Origin: Ceratothoa steindachneri
Lineage: Eukaryota > Arthropoda > Malacostraca > Isopoda > Cymothoidae
Direction: 5' to 3'
DNA: 64,000 nt
Assembly: GCA_963969495.1 (NCBI GenBank)
Contig: OZ018318.1
Coordinates: forward strand, 99,021,357-99,085,356
Shown here: positions 39,068 to 48,954 of the stretch, in pieces
How positions within the stretch are numbered: the stretch's first letter is position 1
Layout of the letters: each line of letters opens with the position of its first letter
Made by a program: the position numbers and the translations under genes
Notes under the pieces: generated by a model
The model's database searches: none
What the model was told of the DNA's origin: nothing
What the model saw: the letters and a program-made list of their open reading frames with translations, nothing else

Positions 39068-39985
39068 GAGGGGCGGTGAATAGGTTTTGCGAATCAGTAG
39101 GGCAAAACAGAGGAAGGGGGATGGCTGATTGTAGGCGTGTTAGGACAAGTTATTACAAGTCAAGACCTGCAGCCGCATGCTTCTGTCTCGTCTATTTAAG
39201 AAGCAGTAGCTGATTGCAGATCGTCAGTCACAAATCTTTCAACAATGGAGAAGGTTAGGCACCGCGCAGTGATGAAATTTTTGACCAAGGAAGGCAGGAA
39301 TGAAAAAGAGATCCATGAACGCATGACACTGCCCCTTCCTATGCAACCATTGCTCGCTGGAATACGGAGTTCCGCCATGGTAGTGAGTCCCTTGAAGATG
39401 ACCCCCGTCCAGGACGCCCGTCAGACGTAACCAACGAGGACATTGTGGCCCGTGTGGAGAGGAGGATCCTCGAAAATCGACGGGTGAAGGTCGAAGAAAT
39501 CGAGCGAGAACTTGGAATATCACATGGAAGTGTTATCAACATCATCCACGACAATTTGGCCATGACCAAGGTCTCTGCCCGTCGGGTCCCTAGAAACTTC
39601 ACGCCCCATGATCGACCTAAACGTCGTCAAAGTCCACAAGGCCAGAGTTGCACAAGCTGCCCTGCGCGAGTGCGGATTCGAGGAGCTCAACCATCCCTCT
39701 TACAGTCCAGATCTGGCCCCTAGCGACTACTTTTTATTCCACCAGCTCAAGGCTGCACTGCGTGGACGCCGGTTTAGGGACGATGAAGATGTCCAGCTTG
39801 CCATCCAGGAGTGGATTGAACAGCAGTCGGGAGATTTCTGGTTGTCTGGAATTCGAAGCCTCAGGGACAAGTGGCGCAAGTGCATTGAAGTCGAGGGTAG
39901 TTATATTGAAAAATAATAAAACGCTTTTTCTCATATCTCGTTTCCTTATTTATGATGGAACTCGATCTATTTAAACTAATTTAAC
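39067..39985 (+). mobile_element. Internally deleted mariner element
   Basis: The element starts CGAGGGGCGGTGAATAGG, like mariner termini of the kind beginning CGAGGGGCGTTCAAT. The terminus sits directly after a TA dinucleotide of the microsatellite, the target used by mariner. The transposase relic occupies 39245-39916, followed by an AATAAA and a tail resembling the family 3' end. The expected right terminal repeat near 39985 is degenerate or lost, so the right boundary is approximate. Confidence 0.7.
39245..39916 (+). pseudogene. mariner transposase with deleted catalytic core
   Basis: The N terminus MEKVRHRAVMKFLTKEG is in one frame. After a frameshift near 39330 it continues with YATIARWNTEF, EDDPRPGRPSDVT and the second helix-turn-helix (VKVEEIERELGISHGSV). 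The reading goes on to VPRNFTPHDRP at about 39612 and then jumps directly to KVHKARVAQAALRECGFEEL. Mariner transposases have about 345 residues, so roughly 120 are missing. The gap removes both the GDETW and LLHDNAP blocks that carry the first two catalytic aspartates. The third block, YSPDLAPSDYF (39700-39730), and the C terminus (DKWRKCIEVEGSYIEK) remain. It cannot be active. Confidence 0.92.
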
Positions 39986-41194
39986 AAAAATATTCTTCGT
40001 TCGTATGGAATATTTTTCCAACAGCAAAAATATCATAGTCGTAAATGTGTTTTCTAGTACAACTCAGGCTGAAATTGGCTCACCTGATATGTTGTGCAGC
40101 GATGAAACTATTGAAAGTTTCATTCTGCCATTTGCGGCGCTGTTCGGGTGCAGGTATTCAGAGCGTAATCAACCCAAAATGCAGTCACGTAGTGGGTACC
40201 TGACCAAAAGATACGGGTTAGAACCCAGCAGTTCACCCACAGTGATGCGGAGACGGGCTGATTGTGTCCCTCAGAACGAAATTTGCAGAAGCAAATTTTC
40301 CTCCTTGATGTTTAAAAGTTTGATGATACCATCGCCTAATCGCAGCAGAACATGCCCTTACTGGGGAGCTGGTGCGTCGCCAGAGAGCGCCGAGGATCAC
40401 GAATGATGGTAAGAGCGAGAGTTAGTTTCGTGGTGTGAGTTGCTTGTTCCTCAGTTTCTTATTTTTTTTACTGTTTCGAAGATTCCATAAATGATGTGGC
40501 AAAGGCGGACTAGTTTATGCTCAGGAGAGTCTTTTGACCCCTAGTGAAGGAAATTGAGAGCGTTTCCAGTATTGTAGGAGCTCGTTTCTCCATGGGATGA
40601 GTTTGATTCTTGCTTGGAATTTGGCCTTGCGGGAATACCATGGAATATGTCCCTAGATATGGGCCGTTTGGAGTGAGAAACTTAATGTGTGGGAAAATAT
40701 AGCAATACCCCGACCTTCGCACGCCATTGCGAATTTCTTGAGTGGTTGTCAAAAATATGCATCGGTACCGTTACTTAAGGCAATAGGGAGCAATGGCTCC
40801 AAGCTCGGAATTTTTATGAGAATAGGGACTACAAAAGAAACGAAAGAGACTCCTAACATTGTAGTTTCTCTAAAGTTTCAGTTTAAACGATCTTTATCCT
40901 TGTGCTGCAATGTTCAAGGTGTTGTTTCAAGTGCATCTGTACACTTTATTACAACGGGTTTATAATAATACGGTCCTTCTTTCTGTCTGCGCAGACAATG
41001 AAAGAGACAGAATTTAGAGTCAGCGCAGGTAAGCAAGGGGAGGTGGTTTTCAGGTGGTTCCTTAGGCGAGAGTGAGGGTATACAGCGAGAGAGGAAGAAT
41101 AAGTGCTTTTACGGCTGGCATGGAATTCTTTTTGATGCTTTCAGTAAAGTTCTCATGAGTGAGTACTTCTTAGACATAGTTTGCACCTCAACTC

Positions 41195-41196
<2 letters not shown>
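39986..41196. other. Unassigned interval
   Basis: Frames at 40005-40406 (133 codons, serine- and arginine-rich) and 40687-40965 lack recognisable domains. No repeat structure was noticed. Confidence 0.4.

Positions 41197-41248
<52 letters not shown>
41197..41248. repeat. (TA)n microsatellite
   Basis: Uninterrupted TA repeat of about 26 units at the 3' end of the hAT-like relic. Confidence 0.97.
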
Positions 41249-41249
<1 letters not shown>

Positions 41250-41250
<1 letters not shown>

Positions 41251-42410
41251 CTTGCATCAAATAGTCGAAGCAGTTCTTCTTAATATACTCGTAGCTAAGG
41301 CAAACTTTTTCATTGACGCAAAAGAGTTTAGTACAGAATTTTATTCTGCAAGTATGAGGTTCTCTACTCTGCTTTCTAAGGATTTATGTTCTTTCGTTAC
41401 ATTTAAAGCTGATGCCTTTACTTCCTTTTCTTTCAACTTCAGGTTAAGGTCAATAAATTATGCTTTCCACACTACCCTTTCTTGCAACTCAACTAATTCC
41501 ATCTCTAAGTTACCAAAGTCAAGCCAATCAAACTTTGATAGCTTAAGATCTTGAAACAGAATAGAATGGGGAATTGGAAAACCCTCTCTGAAAGTGAATG
41601 CTTGGCAATTTTTATTACTGAAGAATACTTTTTGAGTACATTTCTTCATTTCCTGCATTGTCATTTATTAATTTCGAAGTTTAGAAGTGCTTCTGTAATA
41701 ATAGAAAATGCTTCATCTTGTTTCGATCCATATCTCTTGAAAAGATGTCTATTTTTTTCGAAAGCTTTAATATGCTCAAACATTGATGGTACAACACATT
41801 CACAACCTTACAATTTTCATTCAAGGTATTTTAATGCAATGTTAAATCATCAAAAACAAAAGTAAGTCATTCAACCAATTTATATCACTTAGTTCTGGAT
41901 AGTCATGCCCTTTTTCACTTACGAAGTTTCTTATTTTTTCTAGCTATGTGATATTGGCATACATGGCCATAACATTTTTTAGTGAGTTCAAGCTGCCTTT
42001 TGCAAGCACATATGGATTCTTGATGTAAATCACAAAGAAATTCAACTAAATTTTGATTTGCCGTTTCAGTAATTGCACAAATCCATGTTTTCCAATCATA
42101 ATTGGAGCTCCATCACTTGTTACATATACAATATTCCAAAGTTAATGGTAAGTTCAATAAATTACTTCTTTAATTCATTCATAATATCTTCACCTAGTTT
42201 TTTCCTTCATTATATTTCTGGAAGAACATCTCGCAATAACTGCTAGACGGGCAGGAGATGTAACATCTGTACTCCCATCCCCCTAAATTAAAACAATCCT
42301 ACATTATTCAAATCTAGTAAAAGTTGATCGGTTACATCTTTGTCCATAGCAAATATTTTGTAAAATCATAACCAAGTTTATGTTTGCTGGCTGAACGAAA
42401 CGTTATTTGA
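41250..42410 (-). pseudogene. hAT-like transposase relic (FAM200/ZBED5-type)
   Basis: Reading leftwards, 42140-42070 gives VYVTSDGAPIMIG.HGFVQLL. The block TDGAPxMxG is typical of the ZBED5/FAM200/GTF2IRD2-type hAT group. At 42045-41940 a shifted frame gives EFLCDLHQESICACK (family form HCiiHqEalc.K). At 41900-41870 SDINWLNDLLLFL matches the D..WL.DLaFL block. A terminal segment (41664-41458) includes FDWLDFGNLEMELVELQ. Frameshifts separate all these blocks, and the catalytic aspartate and tryptophan positions outside them cannot be judged. Upstream sequence (42200-42400) is AT-rich and may hold decayed N-terminal coding. Confidence 0.68.
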
Positions 42411-44879
42411 CTCAAAAAATAAATTTATTAACATGTAATTTACAATTATGCCAACAATTCCTTCATGGCAACTCTGGTAAGAGAGACACGCTTACCAGTT
42501 GTTCATTTTGGTATAAAAATGAAATAATGATTAAAGGCGCAGAAAATATTTTGGCAATTGAAAACCACGAAGTTTGGAAACATTAGAAATTACTGGAAAA
42601 TTTTGAAATAAATAAAAACGTTGGTGGGTCATTAGAAAGACTTGTGTAAAAAGTAGTATCAAGAACTTTCGCAAAGTTTAAGCAATGTGTGTTTTCTTTA
42701 TTTTTTAAGATTATATATCAATATTGTTTTGCAGAAATTATACTGTATATACAACTTTTCAAAGGTTTTCTAAAAATTGAAGATAATTTTGGGATGATTT
42801 TGAAGTAACCCTACAAACTAAAAATCAAGGCCATGATCGAGATTGGTACGTTTCGTTATCTTAACGTCCAAGTTCGCGCGAAAGATGGTTTCGGTTAGCC
42901 AGAATAAAGCAAATGACGACAAGTCGAAGATAAAAGTCGCCCTCCGGATGAGAGAAAGAAGATGAATATAAGTGATTGGTTTTGACCAATGCGAGATTGA
43001 GAGGTGCTTTGTCTACTATGTACCGAGTGGCGACCTACGCGCGGGATACATCATGCTCTCGGAGTTCTTTAACTTTTTAGCTTCTTTAGAAAGTCTAAAG
43101 TTTCCTTTTCTTTGCAAAAGGAATTCATTAATATATTTTTTGAAGAAGTCTGGAGCTGATAATATATGGCTTTTTTCCTAATTTTCTGATGAAAAAATAG
43201 ACTTCATGTAATAGTCGCTCTCCCTAATAGAAAAGGCAGAATCTATAAAAACCATTAAGAGGGAGATTCCTGAGAGATCCATGAAATCGGAATAAAAAAA
43301 ATATAGAATTAAAATTTCATCCCGAATTAAATAGTAGCTCATAAAACCTTAATGCCCCTTTTTCTACTGAAATTCTAAATTATTCTAAATTACATTTTTA
43401 ATCTTTTTTATGAGAATGGAGTAAAAGGATTCAGTGGTTAATAAGGAATTAGGATATTCGTAACAACTAAATATAAAACTAAGGAGTAAAACTAAAAGAG
43501 CCTCTATCAAAATTCGAAGTGATCAACGAAGGAAATGGACTATTGTCTAAATAATTATCAGTCCTGAAACTTAACCCTTTTTTTCTTACTCCTGTCACAC
43601 TGCAAGCGGGTTCATTTAATACATTTCTCCTTTGTTTTTCCACTGTTTCAAAGTTTCCTCTTTAGTTACATCAGATTCCTTTTTTTTCGAAGTTAAAAAA
43701 TTCTTTTTTCTGCATGTTTTAAAATTTGGTTGAGTAATAGGATGTTCTAAGTGTTTTCTTGCTATCGGGACGGTTTAATAACAGTCCACCATTTTAAATT
43801 TTAAACAGGCTTTGCCACTAACCGTTCTGAACTTTCATTTATAAGGACCACTTGAACCTTTGGTTAGCCTCCACTTCCTCTGTGGCTAGTATTCAGGATC
43901 GAGTCCATTACTAGTAGCCACTTTAAAAAATATTTCATGGCTTAACGTTTTATTTCTATAAACTTTGAAATGGAAAGCTTAGCCTTCCTCATAAACTGAC
44001 CTTGCAATGATATTATATTCCCTCCTTCTTTAAACTATGAACTGTTCACAAATAATTAGAATCATGTGTTAGGAATTACAAGGGAATAATTACTATAAAC
44101 TTTGAGAAACTAGTTCGTAAGAAGAAAATTACACGCCCCATTTAAACTTTTTGCTAACCTCTCTTTTTCTCGGAAACACCAGTCTCTAGCTCCTCTCTCC
44201 CCTTCTGAATTTTCTGCCTTCTTCTTTGACAAGATAGTCCATTTCCCTTGTCGCATAAACCCTTTATTCCTCATCACAGGATAACTCTCCTTCTTTATCC
44301 CCTTAAACTTTTTTTTATATTGCTTCAGTGCACCCGGAGCTATTAACTTCCTTCTTTATCTCTTTGAAAAAGACCTGTTCTCCACTAAGCCTATTCCGAC
44401 CCGGTCTTTACCTCCATTTACTCCCCTTCTTTGCCCTTAACTTCACCGATATTTTTTAATGCCTATTTCTCGTCTGGAATAGCACTATCAGACACTTAAA
44501 CCTTTAGCGAACACTACCACAAATATTATCCCATCGAACTAGTTTTCAATTTTTCCTTAGTTGTGATGAAACAATGAAATGTTCGCAACGAGACGAGATG
44601 ATTATTTGCCTCACCAGTAACCATTATTTAACAGCTATAGCCAAGGAAGTCTTATTCATATTATGTATAATCTTAAATCATTGAATGCTTCTTTTTTTTT
44701 TACTTTTTGGTCAGTTCCTTGCATATAAAATAACTGGTCATAAATTAATTATGACAAAATTTCAAATGTTTTTCATGATTTTATTATGATTAAAATACAT
44801 AGATATTACCTTTATTAATAAAAAATACTATTATTATAAAATTACAAAAAAAAAATTAACATTTTAAAATAATATACAG
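42411..44879. other. AT-rich interval without recognised features
   Basis: No gene, terminal repeat or long simple repeat recognised. A short GC-richer patch at 42860-43060 encloses a 69-codon frame of no known family. Confidence 0.45.
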
Positions 44880-44889
44880 ATATATTGCA

Positions 44890-45145
44890 CTAAGAACATC
44901 TTTATGCAAAGATGAAACAGTTCTTGCCATCCGACAAACAGAATACTGCCACATTGCAAATTCTACCATCTCACTTGGTCCTGTTGAAATATAACTTCAT
45001 ATAGCTATGAGAGGAAGGCTCTTCTATGATCATCAATGGTGGAAAGTAGGGTGTGCCTTCAGTATCCATCCGGGCATATCTGGAGATGGCGCGGCAAAAT
45101 GACTTGAGTGGCATTAGAGGCTCTCTGAATATTTTGACACTACGT
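44890..45145 (-). other. Coding-like segment of unknown family
   Basis: Read on the minus strand, one frame runs from about 45140 for more than 50 codons with ordinary protein composition (IFREPLMPLKSFC, ARMDTEGTPYFPPL, MIIEEPSSHSYMKLYF). It meets a TGA near 44970, then continues in the same frame with VAVFCLSDGKN to another stop near 44905. The composition is unlike the AT-rich surroundings and looks like decayed or exonic protein sequence, but I do not recognise the family. It could be a transposon fragment or a pseudo-exon. Confidence 0.35.
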
Positions 45146-46017
45146 CACACTAGGCATGTATTTGTGGGGGTCGAACCAAGTAAACATTCGAATGAAAAAT
45201 TTTAAACGGTTCACACATTGAACCTTATAAATAGTAGTATTTCTCTTTCGTAAATAGGAAGTTAAACTCCCCAGTATACAGTAATATATCATGGGTCGGC
45301 TATACGTGGCTCCGTACAAAATAGATCTTGTTCTTGAAGTCCCCATGGGGAAAAGGTAAAATTGATGGCGTTTTCTTAAGGTGACTACCTCTCGCCTTTT
45401 CCTCCTTTGCCGGTCATGTAGTGGCAAAGGAGAGAGGGGGGAGGCCCGGTACTTCTTTATAAACCCCCCTAGAAACACTGTCTAGAGCCAAAGTAGGCTC
45501 CAAGCACTGTGAGTAAGGCGTTTAGGAGTGAGAGGGAGAGGAAGAAGAAGGTTTTAGGATAGGACAGCGAAGAAAATAGTAGGAGACAAAAGTGGACTTA
45601 GTTAGTCATGGGACCTACAGCTTAACGTGGAATCCAAACCACGATGTGTCGTTTGTCTCTAACTATAACCTTTCAGTTTATCGTGATCCCTGTCCCACGT
45701 ATCACTGCGAGTCACGTGTGCTAATATGATAGTAAAAAACGAATAGATGCTAAAGGATAAAGGGAGTAAGAGGTTTGCAAATAGATGATAATTGCCTGAA
45801 GGTCAGGCTTGTCTCTCTCCATTTTAGGTAGTATAGCTGGCGTTATAAAGTTAGAAAGTAGTATTGGTATTTATGAGGCGTTCAAACCGTTATTAGTAAA
45901 TATTCTTACTAAAAACTGGTCTAGGTTTCTATCTCTCATTTATTCTTTCGTATTCCTATCCTAGTTATAATTGACTATATACTATTCTCTGGTGTTGCTT
46001 CGGTTAATTAATTACTC
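45146..46017. other. Interval 3' of the I/Jockey-like LINE
   Basis: Holds an antisense 112-codon frame at 45140-45478 with no recognised domain. The part nearest 46017 is presumably the 3' untranslated region of the antisense LINE. Confidence 0.35.
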
Positions 46018-46760
46018 TTAGTCGTCGTCGAGTATTAATCTCTTTCTCGAGGTGTAGATTTCTTCTTCGTCTTCTTCTCCTCCCTCACCTATCCTACTTT
46101 GGAATAATCCGTGTGATCTCCATCCTTCTCCCTGGGCAATTTGGTTGGTTACTTCAACTCCTACTTCATTCTGTGTCTTTTCTAAGACTTTCCTTGCTCT
46201 TTTTGCAATTATTCCTTTAAGTGGCTTTATCCTTACTTCCCTGCACAGGTCTCTTAGTTTTCCTCTTTCGCCTTTTCTGGTGTTTGTTATTAAGTAGATA
46301 GCTTTGTTTTGGACCCTTGGAATTCTTAATAGGTTATTTCTCGAGATCGTGTACATCGCGATGGTTGGATAAATAATCGCGGACTGTACGATGGCTTGAT
46401 AATTTTTCTATTGTTTTTCATGCTTAGGTTAACTAACTTGTACAGTAATGCCAGGCAGTCTTCCCTCGATTTACCCTCTGAGTTATGTGCTTTTTATAAC
46501 CTGATTTCATAATGGTTAGTCCAAGCCCCTTAAATTCTTTGTCTTATCTGTAGCGCTGTCCTTCTACATATACATCTGAGATGCTCCTCCTGTGCACGGG
46601 TATCATTTTAAATTTACCCCTGTTGGTTTTAATTTTCCATTTTTCTTCGTATCTATTAATGCTTCTTATCTCTTCTGCAGTCGTCCTAGCTTGCATTTAA
46701 GCCGTTCTTGTAAGGGCAAACTATGATTTGAGTCATGTCGTTGACAAATCAGATGTTCAA
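46018..46760 (-). pseudogene. I/Jockey-like LINE ORF2, C-terminal part (cut off by CR1)
   Basis: Reading leftwards from the CR1 insertion, NDMTQII (46745) is what remains of the RT catalytic YADD block (FVND here). RYEEKWKIKTNRGKFKMIPV follows (46650-46590; family form i..fErKWKIrTn..KfkiipI). The thumb-like frame (46356-46018) contains LRIPRVQNKAIYLITN and ends with an acidic tail. Stops at 46545 and 46420 show decay. The upstream half of the same gene begins on the other side of the CR1 at 51838: the two halves join at YTAD / FVND with only about six residues unaccounted for. Confidence 0.75.
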
Positions 46761-47701
46761 GCAGCCTCTCTCTCTCTCTCTCTTAAAGAAAGTAGAGGGA
46801 GAGGTGACGCCCCCTTGTCGCGGGAAGAGAGCTTGTGTGTACCTTTGACTTTTCGAGCTATGTCGGCGGGGGCACCTCTTCTGGGTACCCCTGGTAGGGC
46901 TTCCCTTGTCGATTTGGTCGCAAACCAGGTTCCAGACTAAGTGCGTCATTCATTCCTTTTTCTCCTCTATCCTTCTCCTTTTTAACTTTTATCCTATCTC
47001 TCCCACTTATACAAAAAGAAAAAAAAACAAAAAAAAGCCTACTCCTATCATGTCACTCTTTCCCTTTTTTCCCTCTATCTACATATAAGGACCTGGCAGC
47101 TACCTCACGCGTCAGAAGAAAGGCTTTGGAACCTCTATAAACAACGCCAATCGACGTTCACTGGTTGCGAGAGACTAGAACTAGAGGTGTCCTAGGCGTT
47201 GGGGCACGATGAATGGGATGAGGGTAGTGCCCCGTTAACCCCTTCCCTGGCGCGTAATTATTGACCGTTCCCAGTGCCCGTTGACGGGTGCCTCTGGTAG
47301 CATCGGTCCGAGGTGACGGCCCTTTGTTCCCAGGTTGGTTGCCAGGCCAATAAAAAGCCTTGGGTCGAGTCTCTTGGTGGGGCGGGATATCCATTGAACG
47401 CTGCTCCGAGATCCTGGCCGTTGTGAAGGGAACTAGTAGGAGTTTAGTAAGGGGCGTGTTTCGTTGCTGTTCACCTGGTGACAAATCGATGGCCCCTTCG
47501 GGGACCGTCTGTGCTGCTTGGTTGGGAGCCACGGCACGCCGAGGCTTGACGACTCGGTCGGACGAACAGCAGCACATGGAGCGTGCCTTCTGAAAGATCC
47601 GAAACGTCTCCGATCGATAGGCGGGAGCGACTCACGCGGGGAGAACTCACCACCCCCCCTTTTTTATCATTGATTGGTCGCAAAGTATTTAAAGAGAGAA
47701 A

Positions 47702-48954
47702 GTGTTCAGAATGACCGGCAAGAAAGGACCAGGAGCTCTAAAATACACGTGCGCAATATGCCACATAGATAAGTGGTGCGTGGACTTTCCGGAGGGGTGT
47801 TTTTCGAAATGCCACCCAGCCAGTTCCTGCACCGACTGTATTTTAAACGGCCAAATCAAGGAGCTAAAGGAAACATGCAGGGTTTCCGAGGAAAGATCCA
47901 GGAAGTTGGAGGAAAAAATAAGCAGCCTCGAATTAGAACACGCCGGACTGATTCGCAGGCTTGAGGTGAGAATAGCAGAGCTAACGTCAAGCCCTGTACT
48001 AAACACTGCATCTGCAGTATTACCCCCAGAGCTAGGTCCGCATGCTATGGATAAACCCTCAAAGAAAAGGAAAAGGAAGGGAAAGAAACAGGAAGAAGAG
48101 AAAGTTGAAACAGACATAAAGTAGAAGCTGAAAAAGAGAAAGTTGAAGCAGAGGAAGAAAAGAGAAAAACAGAAGAGTATGTAACAAAGGAAGATAAGGG
48201 GGAAGAGACGAATAAGAAAAAGAAGAACAAGAAAAATAAGATGGAGAAGAAAGAGCGAACCAAGAGTTCGCTTCCGCAAGGAAAGCCTCAAACCTCTGCA
48301 CGGAAATGTCCGAGGGTTACCCTCGTGGGCGACTCCCAAGCACAAGGTTTGCAGCCCCTGCTAGCGGCCCGCCTTCGCACTAGTGTGGAGGTATGCTGCC
48401 AGCCAGGACGGGGAAACCACCACATCAGGGTAGAGGCTGAGATATCTCAGATCTCCGAGAATTCAGTCGTTGCCCTGATGGTGAGTGGGAATGACCTCTA
48501 CCTCCGAGGAGGCAAAGTCGGCCCCAGCGAGAAAATTCTCAACACCGTCATGGGAGCCGTGGACGACTGTGGATTGAGAACTCGCAAACGGGTCGTTGTA
48601 GGGATGCTCCCAAGAAGAGGTCCTAGCCGGACAGCTCACTCTAGGAACGTGACCCTGAACCAGCGCCTGTCCGACCTCTGTACGGCGGAAGGGGTCTTCT
48701 TTCTGGACCCTTACCGCACCTTTTACGGTCGAAACGACCTTTACCAAAGGGACGGAGTGCACCTTTCATTCAAGGGAAAGGCTGTACGCTGTAACTTAAT
48801 CCAGGATGTCGTAGAGCGGACGCAGAGGAGCGTCCGACCCAGAGTGAAGGCGGACATAAGACAGTATGCCCGTGTCACTCCTGGAACGACGTTCTTAGAT
48901 GTGGCAAAGAGGGGTACTGCCACACAAAAGAAGCCGGGAAACGGAAGAGGGTAG
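47702..48954 (+). pseudogene. CR1 ORF1: Cys-rich zinc module, coiled coil and SGNH esterase domain (one frameshift)
   Basis: The first frame (47702-48124, 140 codons) has a cysteine/histidine-rich N terminus (CAICHIDKWC, then CFSKCH and CTDC), likely a PHD-like zinc module, then a glutamate-rich coiled coil and a lysine-rich stretch. It ends at TAG 48122. The minus-one frame continues with the same charged composition from 48121 and includes the second frame (ATG at 48241, 237 codons). That frame is an SGNH hydrolase domain: GDSQ (residues 30-33, nucleophile Ser32), SGND (83-86) and DGVH (172-175) are all present. PHD and esterase domains are known in CR1 ORF1. The esterase is thought to help membrane or lipid-linked steps of the element's life cycle, but its role is unproven. 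A single one-base deletion, or two-base insertion, near 48119 explains the break. Confidence 0.85.

Noticed and set aside
47158..47577. 139-codon minus-strand frame
   Set aside because: Falls in the CR1 5' untranslated region, has no domain, and overlaps other frames on both strands as expected in GC-richer sequence.
47590..47700. rRNA-like GC-rich stretch
   Set aside because: No match to conserved rRNA segments could be recognised. It is the end of the CR1 5' untranslated region.
47689..48345. 218-codon minus-strand frame rich in F, S and L
   Set aside because: It is antisense to the lysine/glutamate-rich part of CR1 ORF1. Its composition is explained by the purine-rich sense strand.
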